Origin: Eremothecium cymbalariae DBVPG#7215
Taxonomy: Eukaryota; Ascomycota; Saccharomycetes; Saccharomycetales; Saccharomycetaceae
Direction: 5' to 3'
Length of the DNA stretch: 64,000 bases
Assembly: GCF_000235365.1 (NCBI RefSeq)
Contig: NC_016452.1
Location: forward strand, 248,001 to 312,000
The notes beneath the pieces were generated by a model. That model was given only the letters and a program-made list of their open reading frames with translations, searched no databases and was not told the DNA's origin. A program made the translations under genes and the position numbers. Positions 31,285 through 41,863 of the stretch are shown piece after piece (within the stretch, counting starts at the first letter, position 1; the number at the start of each line of letters is the position of its first letter).

Positions 31285-31896
31285 CTACCTATCTTCCAGA
31301 ATAGTCTTGAACGTCTCAAGATCAAACATATCACCTCCATCTTTCAATACATTTGCCAGCATTACCAAGGATTTATTTGTAAAATCGGGTGCGTTCCTTA
31401 ACTGGTTCACATCTTCACCGAAGTGTTCAAATAGCATATTCAAATATTCATTTTTAAGCGACCCTAGACTTTTTCCAGATGCATTCGATGCCATAGCAAG
31501 ATTCGTTTCGCCTGTGTTTATAATATCATTAACTGCTTTCAGATCAACGTTATTCGTGTTATGAAACACATGCCTGCTCGATAGTTCTGTTTTCGTCAGT
31601 TGAATATTGTTCAATGACGATCGAGTACTGTCGTCTAACTTCTCCGCAGTAAAGCCATCCTTTTTTTCATTTGCCGCAATTGTTAGCTCTGTATCTGATA
31701 GCTCAATATTATCTTCCTTCTCTTCAGACTCAGGATCGTTATCGCTAGAAGATGCTTCTTCTTCTGATGATGATGACGACGACGATAGTGATTCGACATC
31801 GGACTCTAATTGTGTTCTTCTTTTCTTCCTCCGCTTGGACTTCTTTTTGCCCGCTGAATCGCCTCTTACAATGTTACTGATATCTGCTTGCGACAT
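31285..31896 (-). CDS. RSA3: 60S ribosome assembly factor Rsa3
   Basis: About 203 residues (S. cerevisiae Rsa3 is 220). Rsa3 belongs to early pre-60S particles with Dbp6, Nop8 and Npa1. The N-terminus has a basic nuclear-type cluster KKKSKRRKKRR, then an acidic serine run (SSSSSSSEEEASSSD). The conserved C-terminal domain NEYLNMLFEHFGEDVNQLRNAPDFTNKSLVMLA matches the family. The frame continues 17 codons upstream from a TTG, but ATG at MSQADISNIV aligns with the family start. A PAC element lies upstream. Confidence 0.93.
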   Translation of the reverse strand: MSQADISNIVRGDSAGKKKSKRRKKRRTQLESDVESLSSSSSSSEEEASSSDNDPESEEKEDNIELSDTELTIAANEKKDGFTAEKLDDSTRSSLNNIQLTKTELSSRHVFHNTNNVDLKAVNDIINTGETNLAMASNASGKSLGSLKNEYLNMLFEHFGEDVNQLRNAPDFTNKSLVMLANVLKDGGDMFDLETFKTILEDR

Positions 31897-32017
31897 CCTT
31901 GTCAATTTAAACCATTCAATAGATATATGCAGTCTTAACAGAAACAATATTATTAGAATTTACATATTATAATAATAATCGCAGAAGCTAATTACTATAC
32001 TTTCCCGAGAAATTCAT

Positions 32018-32025
32018 CTCATCGC
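32018..32025 (-). promoter_or_regulatory. PAC element upstream of RSA3
   Basis: CTCATCGC on the plus strand, i.e. GCGATGAG on the RSA3 strand, about 125 bases before the RSA3 ATG. Exact PAC core, as expected for a ribosome-biogenesis gene. An A-rich GAAAAATGAAAAATG tract about 20 bases further upstream is a poor RRPE match. Confidence 0.7.
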
Positions 32026-32145
32026 CGCCAGGATGGAAAAAAAAAGGAAAAATGAAAAATGAAAAATCTCACCAAATCGTCCACAACGAGATTACATCAG
32101 CGACGCTATCATTAAATACACATATATTGTATTACTAAAGTATAT

Positions 32146-34578
32146 TTACAGTATTTTATCCATCTCCATTAGAGCATAATCCAAGATATAACTCTGTTCT
32201 ACCAATGAATCAACTCTAGAATAATGTCTTTCGGTGTACGGGATCAGGGCATCGATTACTTGAACTACGCCGGGAATCTCACTCAGTTGAACGATATTAT
32301 GCTCTCTCATAATACACTTGATTACCAACTGAGCAACTGTGTAGGTTTTTGCATTTGTATTCCAATCTCTGCACCTCTTGAGCAGCCTTAAAAGTTGCTC
32401 GTCATCCAAGGTGCCAATGATGTGGTCTAATTCTGCGCTAAAGACGTGATTATCATCACTTTCTTTAGTCTCATCTCTACCAGAGATGCTACTTTTTAAT
32501 ACATTATATAGTCGCATGGGATGATCCAAGGTCATTGCCAACAAGAATGCATTTACCCAATCTCCTTTGGATAAATAATTTTGTAATGATTGTTCTTGCT
32601 CAACTTTTAGTCTCTTCTTTTCCAAATCCTGTTCATGCTCTTCTTCACTATTATCCTTCCAAAATTGGAACAGACCATCCGCATCTGCTGTCACAAACCT
32701 GTCACCATCATCTGCAACCTCCAATGCCCATATTCTATTATCATGAGCGTCTAAAGTTCTAAGACATTCACCAGTGCTACAGTCCCAGATTTTCACTAGC
32801 CCATCTGCACCACAACTAACAAGCTGTTTGTTCTTATTGATGAATGAAATACGCTGTACAGCGTTGGTATGGCCTTCTAACGTTGCTTTAATGTTATAAT
32901 TTTCTAAGGACCAAATTTTAATAGTCTTATCGCCGGAACAAGTTGCAATTAGCTTGTCATGCTGACAGAATGAAACATCCCACAAACCACGTTTGTGATT
33001 TGCCAACGTAGCCACTAATTCTCCAGTAACTAGATCCCAAATTTTGCAAGTTTTGTCGTAGGAAGCGGTCGCAAATATGGAATCGTTTGGAGAGATACTT
33101 AATGCATTTATATCTTTTTCGTGTGCCCTCCTAGTATACTCACTTGTTTTGACCACTGGTATTTCATCTTCTGTTGGATTTTGGGTTGGTTTTGGAACTT
33201 TCCACTTTTTAACAGTCATATCTGTAGAGGAACTGAGCAAAAAGTTAGGAAAATGTTGATCCATGATATTAGGTAAGGCAACAGCTGTAACTGAACCTGC
33301 GTGTCCGATAAATTTTGCATATTGCTTGAAGTCACCGAGTTGTTCACTATATCTCCATAACAGGACAGTGTGATCCTTCGACGCGGTTGCAATCCATAAA
33401 CCATCTTCGGAAGCGTCTAAAGCATTTAGTAAATCAACATGCCCCCCATACATGTTTGTCTCAACCGGGAATTGACCATCTTCTTCAGAGGCTTGTGGAG
33501 CTTTGATTATTCTCAATGTGGGCGAATTCGTCGCTAGAGCCAGCATATCTAAATTGGGACCTACGAATTTCATATCGGCTATAGTTCCATGGTTACCAGC
33601 GATTTTAGATTTAATTGGAATGGTTGTATCTTCTTCCATCAATGCCTGTTCGATATCTAACAAAAATAAGGTTTGATCTGATAACACTAAATAATGCTTT
33701 GAACCATTTTCAATTGACAAGACACCAATAATAAACAATTCCTCTTGGGGTTTCTGTGAACTCTTTATTTGTTTTCCAGACTGCAAGCAAACAATTTGAT
33801 ATACTGCATTGTCACCCGCATGATATATTAGACTTTCATGGTTAGCGATGAACCCACATGCCTCGATCTGCTGCTTAACAGGTAGGGTTTTTAATAGTTT
33901 ACAAGTTTTCTTATAATCAAAGTGGTGTAAGTTGATAATTTCATCTCTACCACCAGATATTAGTAGCATTTCTGAATCCTTCACACAGAAATCCAAACCT
34001 CTCACTGCAGCCGTATGTTCTTGGATTGTATGCATACATCTCCGCTTTACCAAGTCCCAGATTTTTACTACACCGTTGGTATCACCTGAAGCAAGCAACC
34101 AATTTGCACCGTCCAATTCACCATAAAACTTCACACTAGAGATAATTCCACCATGCCCTTTAAAAGAATGAGTAACGTACCCATTTTCAATATCGAAAAT
34201 ACTAACACTGCCGTCAGTACCACCGATTACTAAAAGTGTTGATGTTTCATCACAATCCATGACATATACTGGAGAAGATACTTTCATAGACCTAACAATT
34301 TTTTTCGAAGCCAAACTGTAAATTCTCAACAATTGATTCTGGGCAACAAAACATAAATATGAACCATCTGGAGTCAATTTTAAGGCAGTTATCTCCTGTT
34401 CATCGTCATTATTAATCTTATGCACAATTTCATGACGTTCTTTAAGTTGAACAATATTGATCACATCTAAAACTGATGTAGCCAATAATGAACCATCGTT
34501 GGTAATGGAGACAGCCGTGCCGCTACCTGCATAGAATGGGGCAAGTGTTGTATTAAAAAATGTTGTTTTAAAATCCAT
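32146..34578 (-). CDS. UTP13: SSU processome WD-repeat protein Utp13
   Basis: An 810-residue protein (S. cerevisiae Utp13 is 817), a UTP-B subunit needed for U3-dependent 18S rRNA processing in the nucleolus. Many WD repeats can be read, ending in dipeptides WD or close variants: VVKIWDLVKRR, TCKIWDLVTGE, TIKIWSLENYN, LVKIWDCSTGE. Together they make two propellers over ~650 residues, followed by the UTP13 C-terminal helical domain. The frame extends 44 codons upstream from a TTG, but MDFKTTFFNTTLAPFYAGSG is the family start. It shares orientation and about 250 bases of spacer with RSA3. Confidence 0.95.
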   Translation of the reverse strand: MDFKTTFFNTTLAPFYAGSGTAVSITNDGSLLATSVLDVINIVQLKERHEIVHKINNDDEQEITALKLTPDGSYLCFVAQNQLLRIYSLASKKIVRSMKVSSPVYVMDCDETSTLLVIGGTDGSVSIFDIENGYVTHSFKGHGGIISSVKFYGELDGANWLLASGDTNGVVKIWDLVKRRCMHTIQEHTAAVRGLDFCVKDSEMLLISGGRDEIINLHHFDYKKTCKLLKTLPVKQQIEACGFIANHESLIYHAGDNAVYQIVCLQSGKQIKSSQKPQEELFIIGVLSIENGSKHYLVLSDQTLFLLDIEQALMEEDTTIPIKSKIAGNHGTIADMKFVGPNLDMLALATNSPTLRIIKAPQASEEDGQFPVETNMYGGHVDLLNALDASEDGLWIATASKDHTVLLWRYSEQLGDFKQYAKFIGHAGSVTAVALPNIMDQHFPNFLLSSSTDMTVKKWKVPKPTQNPTEDEIPVVKTSEYTRRAHEKDINALSISPNDSIFATASYDKTCKIWDLVTGELVATLANHKRGLWDVSFCQHDKLIATCSGDKTIKIWSLENYNIKATLEGHTNAVQRISFINKNKQLVSCGADGLVKIWDCSTGECLRTLDAHDNRIWALEVADDGDRFVTADADGLFQFWKDNSEEEHEQDLEKKRLKVEQEQSLQNYLSKGDWVNAFLLAMTLDHPMRLYNVLKSSISGRDETKESDDNHVFSAELDHIIGTLDDEQLLRLLKRCRDWNTNAKTYTVAQLVIKCIMREHNIVQLSEIPGVVQVIDALIPYTERHYSRVDSLVEQSYILDYALMEMDKIL

Positions 34579-35018
34579 ATTAACACTGTAATATAATGCA
34601 CCCTTATTAACGGAAGAAGCCAGTATTTTAATTGTTAATTCTAAGATGAGAGAAAAGCTATCTATATGAGATGAGATGGATGAGATACTGTTAATACAAA
34701 AACTTTTCAATGGAAAAAAGCAATTCGCCGTTATAAACGATATAGAAAGTCCATAGTAATATTCATATGCAGACAGATATTTGTATGAAACAAAACCAGT
34801 TTACGCAGTCTGACAGTTGTTTCGATCAGTTATTCACTACCAATGCATTTATTAAGTCGCTATATGTCTTTACAACCAATGTAAATGGTTTTATATGTAA
34901 AAGTTTGTTAAAAAAAACCCCCAATAATAGTAGCATCATAACCACTCTTAAAAGAAATAAGATGAAATAATCGGTTCCGATTTAATACAGTAAAATAGTC
35001 TCCTTGGGAATGAAGGAC
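34579..35018. other. Intergenic between IFH1 end and UTP13 start
   Basis: A 440-base AT-rich spacer. Near 34668-34690 there are GATGAGAT repeats that partly match the PAC core; none is exact. No gene seen. Confidence 0.5.
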
Positions 35019-37952
35019 TTAGTTTAATTCTATAATATTCCCCCCACCATTAGTAGTACCCATGATTTCTTCCAGGTCGGCCAACGCATTTTCACTAAAT
35101 AATCCATTTTTAGTAAATCTCAAGTTTTCAGCTGCTGCGGTTTCTGCCATTGATTGTCTTCTTCGTAAAGCTACACCAGAGCTCACTGTGGCATTGGTGT
35201 CATTACATGAGATCGGAGCTGTGAGAGATGCTAAAATATCAACGTCGTCAGCACCTACTACGTTTAATTCACTATCATGATCAGCAACTAATTCACCAGG
35301 ATCACTGTTCAACAAGTTATTAATTCCTTCTAAGTTCATGGGTTTTGTGGGCCCATTCTTGACTTCGTTTGGTAAGACTGTGGCTACCTGAGTTTCATGT
35401 TTTAGTTCTCCTCCAGATATTGTTTCGCCGGTCTGGACAGCTGCATCAGAATTCATATTCGAAGAATCCAAATCAACGACTTTCAATGCTTTCTCTTTCT
35501 CCATTAGCGCTCTCTTCCGTTTCAACTTTAGCAATTTCTTTCTTTTGCGCAGTTTGCGTTTTCTTTCGTCATTCTTCTTCTGTAATTCTTTCATCTTGTC
35601 AATCTTCCTTCTAGTCCTTTCACTACCAATGTAGCCAATTGGGAACTTTCTAGCTGAGAAAGTTGGTAGCATATACTCTTCATCTTGATAAACATTGACA
35701 CCTTTATTCCGAAATGCCGATAGTGGGACCTTTGGGTTATTTTCATACCAACCAGAAATTGGAACCTGTCCTTCTTCGTCATCTAACTCGCTCATATTCA
35801 GCAGCTCATTCAGTGTTAATTCTTCTTTTTCAGCTCCAGAATCAAATTCGCTTGCTGACGCTAAATTTCCACCTTCGATTCCAAGGGCAACTTGCTGATT
35901 TTGTGCATCTAGCAACTGTTGATGTTCTTGAATGAGTGGAATTAAAGACTTTGTTGATAGTCCGTCAATAATACTGAAAGGTTTGGTATCTGTTTTCCAA
36001 GTTCCCAATTTAGGCGGCTTTAAACCAACCGTATTGGCACTAACAACTTCCTTTGCTTTTGAGCCAATTTTCCTTGTTCTTGAATTAGGTGGAGGCAACG
36101 TCTCATCTTCATCTGTTGACTCATTGTCAACGTAAACAACTGCTTCAATATAATCATCCGTCAAGTTAAAGGTGTTTTTTTTGGAGTCTTTATTCCTTTC
36201 ATCATCATCGCTATTCTCTCGTTCAGAAGACGAACCGTAGTGGAAATAAAATGCGTCCGGATCTAGATCGTCAATGTCAATGAATATTTTAGACATACCA
36301 ACGTCGTCATCGTCGTCATCCTTATTTCCATCCATATCACTAGCATCTACCCAGTCGATCTCTTCATCCTGAACATCAATACTATCATCATCTGTTGGCA
36401 TATGTGCTATATCAAGAAGGATATTTTCATACTCTTCATCATCAGATGAATTTTCATCGTAATCAATAGCTGTTGTACTTAGACGGCGTAAAGCAGAATC
36501 AATACCTGTGTTGCTGATCGGCTTATTTTCGCCATCGGAATTAAAAAATAAACCAAACACATACTCTTCGGATCCAATATCTGGAGTAGCTGAATGTTCC
36601 CTTTTCAACGATTTCGATCGTTTCAGCCTTTCTCGGTGCTGTAAATGTCTTGAATGTTTCAACTCCCGCTTTTTCCGTTTTTCGTCATTTATAATTAAAG
36701 GTAGTGATGTGCTCAATGGCAAAGACTGATCAGCACTATCGCAATAGTAAAGATTTGCAAACTTGGGATCTTCATAGAATGGCATATCAAAATCGCTCAT
36801 GAGTTCATCTTCATATTCTCCTTCATCCTCATCTTCACGTATAAAAACATGGTTGTCTACGGGGTGGTTTTGATCTTCAGGTTCTTTATCAACGGGATCT
36901 TCACCTTCCTCGTGTATACTCCCATCAAACGATAGATTATCATCATTCGCCAGTTCTTGCATCATATTTTCTTCTTCAGCATCTAGTATAGTCATATCAT
37001 CATCAGCTGTTTCAAGAGCTGTGTCTATCCCAGTTGCATTTTCGTTATCGTCTTCCAATGTTCTAAAATAAGCATCCTGGTCAAAATCATATTCAGACTC
37101 TTCGCTTTCAGAAATCAAAGGTACCGTCACCTCATCCACAGGATTAAATTTAGATAACATGGGCTGCTTTCCCTCAGGAAAGCTTTTATCATCCTTTATT
37201 TCTTCGCCGAGGTCTTCACTGGTAGTATCGTCACTTGAATTATGCATATCATCAGCCCCAAACTGGATGCCGTCTCCCTCCTTAAAACTAAACGCTAACG
37301 CATTGGTTTCATCGCCAGATGTATTATAAGTAAAATTATCGTCCAATGGAGACTTTTCCCTTTTAAAAACCGCACTCATATTTGGTTCTACCACGTTCTT
37401 TGTGGAGACTGTCTTTAACGATTTAGCGGATGCTCTCTTCATCTTCATATTATTAAGTACCTGTAGTGCCTTCTTTTTCCTCTCAGCAGTTAGTCTTACA
37501 AAGTCCACGTCGTCATCTGAGCTGCTCATAGAGCTTGAATCATCTTGATCGTCGTCGTCATCGTCGTCTTCTTCTTCTTCTTCATCTCCACTGGCCTGAA
37601 TGACTGCAAAATTGGAAGAATCTGTGCTATCAATACCATCATCTTCGGAAGCTATTGCAGAATTCTGTATAAGTCTCCCATTCTTGCCCGAACTATTATC
37701 TAGGTTTCTTTTACCTTTCGCATTATTCCGCGTTATATTCTTGTACTTTCTTTGCTTCCTCTGGGATTCTACATCAGAAACGTTCGATAAAGATGATTCA
37801 CTACTCGAATATATTAAACTAAACCTTCGTGGTCTCGGATTTAATTGTACTTGCATCAATCTATCCGGCAACTTCGCTAAACCATTCGGACGACTCTTAA
37901 CAGCAACCGGAGGAACAGGACTGGTTTTCCTAGGAATTTTACCTGCCACCAT
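35019..37952 (-). CDS. IFH1: Ribosomal-protein gene coactivator Ifh1 (Ifh1/Crf1 ancestor)
   Basis: A 977-residue acidic, Ser/Asp/Glu-rich protein. Ifh1 binds the Fhl1 forkhead-associated domain and switches on ribosomal-protein genes under TOR control; Crf1 is its duplicate in S. cerevisiae. Family landmarks: RPRRFSLIYSSSESSLSNVS near residue 43, very acidic runs (DDDDDDDQDD) near 135, and the Fhl1-binding region with YIEAVVYVDNESTDEDETLP and KLGTWKTDTKPFSIIDGLST at about 600-660. A basic helix (KKNDERKRKLRKRKKLLKLK) lies near 790. The frame extends 4 codons upstream from a GTG; ATG 37952 is preferred. It sits next to UTP13, as YLR222C-YLR223C. Confidence 0.93.
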   Translation of the reverse strand: MVAGKIPRKTSPVPPVAVKSRPNGLAKLPDRLMQVQLNPRPRRFSLIYSSSESSLSNVSDVESQRKQRKYKNITRNNAKGKRNLDNSSGKNGRLIQNSAIASEDDGIDSTDSSNFAVIQASGDEEEEEDDDDDDDQDDSSSMSSSDDDVDFVRLTAERKKKALQVLNNMKMKRASAKSLKTVSTKNVVEPNMSAVFKREKSPLDDNFTYNTSGDETNALAFSFKEGDGIQFGADDMHNSSDDTTSEDLGEEIKDDKSFPEGKQPMLSKFNPVDEVTVPLISESEESEYDFDQDAYFRTLEDDNENATGIDTALETADDDMTILDAEEENMMQELANDDNLSFDGSIHEEGEDPVDKEPEDQNHPVDNHVFIREDEDEGEYEDELMSDFDMPFYEDPKFANLYYCDSADQSLPLSTSLPLIINDEKRKKRELKHSRHLQHRERLKRSKSLKREHSATPDIGSEEYVFGLFFNSDGENKPISNTGIDSALRRLSTTAIDYDENSSDDEEYENILLDIAHMPTDDDSIDVQDEEIDWVDASDMDGNKDDDDDDVGMSKIFIDIDDLDPDAFYFHYGSSSERENSDDDERNKDSKKNTFNLTDDYIEAVVYVDNESTDEDETLPPPNSRTRKIGSKAKEVVSANTVGLKPPKLGTWKTDTKPFSIIDGLSTKSLIPLIQEHQQLLDAQNQQVALGIEGGNLASASEFDSGAEKEELTLNELLNMSELDDEEGQVPISGWYENNPKVPLSAFRNKGVNVYQDEEYMLPTFSARKFPIGYIGSERTRRKIDKMKELQKKNDERKRKLRKRKKLLKLKRKRALMEKEKALKVVDLDSSNMNSDAAVQTGETISGGELKHETQVATVLPNEVKNGPTKPMNLEGINNLLNSDPGELVADHDSELNVVGADDVDILASLTAPISCNDTNATVSSGVALRRRQSMAETAAAENLRFTKNGLFSENALADLEEIMGTTNGGGNIIELN

Positions 37953-38992
37953 CTTGGGTTTCACCTATGAACACTAGTTGTCTATACTAATATCTCACCA
38001 AAACTAACGAATTCCTAAAATCGATTTCTGCTTAATTTGTATCCTATAATTTTCTATTCTTGGTCGGAGAGGGGTGGTCCTTTCGAATTTCGGTTAGGAT
38101 TATCTTTCTGCCAATATATATTCCTTGAAACAATCGATAAACTCGCAAACAAAAAACGACTGGCAATTTAAATATACGTACAATTGATCCAGCAGTTGAA
38201 CGAGAGTATATCTAGAGAAATAGTTAACCGATGTTTGGATTAGTACTCACATAGACAAATGGTTTTAAGAATATAAAAAGTCTGCGCATCTCTTACCGAT
38301 AAAATTTTTCTATTTAACTTTTCTTTTTCTGCGCTCTGATTATATAATCATACAGGACATTAAACCATGTGACTATACGTAATAAATATATTATCGCCAA
38401 CTGGAACAAGATAGACATGCGAGTAATCTATACGTTCCACGGTCTAGTTGGTAGCACATGAACTTTTGTGTTGCGAGTTGTTTTCGGTCTACTAATATTA
38501 CACTTCCTCTAAGGGCTGTATGGTGCAAGGAATCATGCATGTAATGATCGATGCGATGAACTGGCTTCGCCCGACACACTTTTAGTAAGGGGATGATTTA
38601 AAGGCGCTGGTATAGTTTTACTTTGGGCAGCTAGATTGTCTCATTTTAGGAGACATCTAATTAATAATATCAAGCTGAATTGCGGCTCCTTTTTTCTTGA
38701 TTGCAGGCACGGACACAAGAGGCAGATTGTTGTGTTATGTGGTTGATCTCAATATATAAGTTGTTGCTTAGCTTAGTAGCATTCAGTTGCTTATCTTGTA
38801 TTGAATGGGGGAGGTGATATCTGGTGAATTATTTGCTGCGAACAGACACTGATACTCATGATGGAGTGTTGTATATGCGTTACCCATGAATTTATCTAGG
38901 TATATAAATGAACAAAAAAGTACAAGGGATTTAGTGTATTGTAAATGAGGTATATAATTCCAGCAAGAATTGATAACATGCGGTCAATGCTG
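37953..38992. other. 1-kb IFH1 promoter / GTB1 3' region
   Basis: A 1,040-base spacer between two minus-strand genes. No ORF longer than 62 codons and no tRNA found. In S. cerevisiae a paralog pair YDR222W/YLR225C is close by; no trace of such a gene is visible here. Confidence 0.55.
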
Positions 38993-40981
38993 TTAATTTA
39001 AACCTGGCTTCATGGACTTCCAAGAGGGGGGCTTGTAAACAAAACCCAGGTTGCAACCCAACGGAGCAGTCACCTCGAAGAAATAGTTGCATTTCGTGGG
39101 TTCATGTACGCTGGTGATTTTATACTCATTTCCGCATCTGATGAACACCTGTGCTGATCTTTTGGGGCCATTCCAGCACTTTTCACCATTGGTAAAATCA
39201 ACCAATAGACCGTTGTTCATATCTGGAAGATTACCGATCAACAGTTGTTCACCGTTGCCGTCTTGGGCATCATTTTTTAAATGCTCGATAAGATCATTTT
39301 CAGAGTAAAAAGTTCTCAAGCGGTTGAGGTATATTTCTACGGCGTGATCTTTGTCCAAATCAAAATCCTCAAATGTACCGATCAACACAACCTTGTTGTT
39401 GCTTTCTTGAGCTTGCAGGATTGTTCCGCCTTGCGGATTCAAACATATTCTATATAGGTATTCATCAATTCTATCAGTAATGCAGAAATCCTCTAGTTGG
39501 TTTAATATCGCAGAAAGCTGCTCTTTCAAAGCGCTACTGGTGCCTTCAGAATGGTAAGCCAATGTCTGCTGAATGTGGGTCAAATTTTCTCTAACCGCGG
39601 CTTCCTTGTCTTTAAAATTATCCAAAGTAGTTCCTAGAGCTTCGATCTGCTCCTTCAATATGCTAGAATCAGGGCTGTGGAATACCATCTCCCTGATGTT
39701 GGCCAAAGCATCCCAAAAACCGTTGCCTACTTCGTTTCGGTCGTTGCCCACATTTTCTGCATGCTTAACGACAAATTTTCCTATGTGAATCAATTCTTGA
39801 TCCATTTCTTCGGGCATAACAAGAGGTTTTAAAGAATCTTGATATTGTTCCAGGAACTCTTTGTACTTCGCCCCAGCTGCTTTCACAGCCAAATCTTGAT
39901 AATTAACGTTGTAATTAGCCACGATATCCTGCAATATATCTGAGATGTGCTTAATACTCTCTAGAATACTATCCTGTGTTTCGAATTTGGTAATAACCAT
40001 TGCTCTTGCCACATAATATTTTCCTATGATATCTTTTGCAACTAGATCACTGCTTCTTTCCGCAAATATTTCGGGGAATTCAACACCAAAATAGTTTACT
40101 AGTTGATCACGTTGAACTTCATCCAGTTGCGGGTTAAAATTTCTATCTTCAACCTGTTCGAAATAGTCTAGGTACTTCTTCACATTGCTATTCACAACTC
40201 TGTCATTTAGTCGTGGATTGTAGTCCTGAACCAATGCAGACATGATATCGTTCAGCTCCTTGTAAGCATTTGATATGCCTTGGATTTTTATAAAGGACTC
40301 TTTAATGGTATCAAGCACATAATCCATATTTAATTGGTTGTATTCCTGCATAATGGGGTTCTCATCCAACAATTTGTTGTTGTACGCCTCTATAACGTCC
40401 TGAAGCAGCAGATTGTGTTCCTCGATTTTCTTTTCCAACGCAACTAACTCTTTGGAAAGCTGATCAGCAGTCCTTTCCATCGATGCACGGTCTTTCACTC
40501 CATTAATCTGGTGGTTCGTAATCATTTCCCGAAAGAGACGTTGTCCTGCCTCGAACATGCCCAACTCTTCCTTCAAAAGACCATCGAAATCTGCTGCCAA
40601 AGCGTTGCAGCTGGCACTCTGCGCAAACTTTGAATGCAGATACTCATCGGAACAGTCACAACAATCACAGAGCCCATCATTAACCTTGTAACCCATCACA
40701 TATCTGGGAGCAAACCCTTCGTTTTGACAGTAGAACCTAGACTGGGCCCCGCAAGCACTGGTACCACGCTCATCAGAACCATCTGGACAGTCGCAATAGT
40801 CATCATTAATCTGATCGAAATCCAATACAATCGAACTGTCGTTCAAACAATGCCATTTACCCCCACTGCCTTCGATAGGCTGGTATAGGTGTTGTTCATC
40901 CGGAGCAACACCTCGAATTATTGAAGACGCTGCTACACACGGGCTCCAAAACAGATGCAACAATACGCTAAAACAAACCAT
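38993..40981 (-). CDS. GTB1: Glucosidase II beta subunit
   Basis: A 662-residue ER protein (S. cerevisiae Gtb1 is 702), the noncatalytic partner of glucosidase II in N-glycan trimming. The ATG at 40981 gives a hydrophobic signal peptide (MVCFSVLLHLFWSPCVAAS). The TTG-initiated extension of 18 codons would bury it, so the ATG is preferred. Two cysteine-rich LDLa-like repeats follow: DYCDCPDGSDERGTSAC and LCDCCDCSDEYLH. A long helical middle follows. The C-terminal MRH domain recognises mannose; it contains the GNLPDMNNGLLVDFTNGEKC and CNYFFEVTAPLGC stretches. I see no HDEL-type signal at the C-terminus (ends PGLN). Confidence 0.93.
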   Translation of the reverse strand: MVCFSVLLHLFWSPCVAASSIIRGVAPDEQHLYQPIEGSGGKWHCLNDSSIVLDFDQINDDYCDCPDGSDERGTSACGAQSRFYCQNEGFAPRYVMGYKVNDGLCDCCDCSDEYLHSKFAQSASCNALAADFDGLLKEELGMFEAGQRLFREMITNHQINGVKDRASMERTADQLSKELVALEKKIEEHNLLLQDVIEAYNNKLLDENPIMQEYNQLNMDYVLDTIKESFIKIQGISNAYKELNDIMSALVQDYNPRLNDRVVNSNVKKYLDYFEQVEDRNFNPQLDEVQRDQLVNYFGVEFPEIFAERSSDLVAKDIIGKYYVARAMVITKFETQDSILESIKHISDILQDIVANYNVNYQDLAVKAAGAKYKEFLEQYQDSLKPLVMPEEMDQELIHIGKFVVKHAENVGNDRNEVGNGFWDALANIREMVFHSPDSSILKEQIEALGTTLDNFKDKEAAVRENLTHIQQTLAYHSEGTSSALKEQLSAILNQLEDFCITDRIDEYLYRICLNPQGGTILQAQESNNKVVLIGTFEDFDLDKDHAVEIYLNRLRTFYSENDLIEHLKNDAQDGNGEQLLIGNLPDMNNGLLVDFTNGEKCWNGPKRSAQVFIRCGNEYKITSVHEPTKCNYFFEVTAPLGCNLGFVYKPPSWKSMKPGLN

Positions 40982-41863
40982 TCTTGGCCCTAGCTCTCCA
41001 ATATACCACTCGGGCGACGTACTAATACTTTTCAAATGCAGTTAACTTCCCTAAAATTAATATTGCAAGTTCAACACCTCAAACGTACGAGATTACAAGA
41101 TTCCAGACAGCTTTTGATTAACACTAAAACAAAAACCCTATAATAAGACAGCTCTATTTCTCCTTCCGTCTCTCCCGCTCAATAACAAACCACACTCACA
41201 TGAAGTTATAACTTTTACTTGCAACTTTCTACTTATTGGACTAAATGTGCAAAAGTTTCTTGTTATGCTTCTGGGTCACGTGATAGTCGTTCTAGACTGG
41301 GAAAAAGAAAAACATGGCCTGATTAGCAACTTGCTCGAGGATGGAAACCTTAAAATTCTCGAGGAATTGGATTGATGGGCGATATGTGAATAACTTATTA
41401 AAGCTAAAAGGCAAAAGCGAGAAGGATATCATATTATATTATATACATTTGCCCGTGGTATCAGCGGAAAATCAAGCAGGAGAGTGAATTTAAGTCTTGA
41501 AAGACTTGCATCATTTATATTAGATAGTAATATATTCGGGGTAAAGCAAGTCAAAAATTAGCCTATCTTGATAGTGGATTGGGATCCGCCATACACGATA
41601 AGAGGTTTTCAGTTTTATTTAATATAGGTACAAAGGAATTTTGATTATTTGTTCGAGTACCGGCTCGAGCTAACGAGGTACAAGCAATTAGGATTAAGCA
41701 AGATTAAGGGGCGTTAGAGGGTACCTTGTAAACGGCATTTGGTATATCGTAAGGGGAGTTGGAACGTTTCAAAATAGACACATACGTCTATTACTTAATT
41801 ACTTCCGAATCCAGATAAGCAGAAGGGGCATTATTTACCAACGGCATCTGTGTAACGTGGTTA
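40982..41863. other. Intergenic, divergent GTB1/F-box gene promoter
   Basis: An 882-base spacer between divergent genes. It contains one TCACGTGA near 41278 and short inverted CTCGAG-type motifs near 41660. No RNA gene or ORF is supported. Confidence 0.55.

Noticed and set aside
38430..38500. tRNA-like string (ggtctagttggtagcac) in the IFH1 upstream region
   Set aside because: It resembles an A-box, but no B-box (GGTTCRANNCC) or acceptor pairing follows at the right distance.
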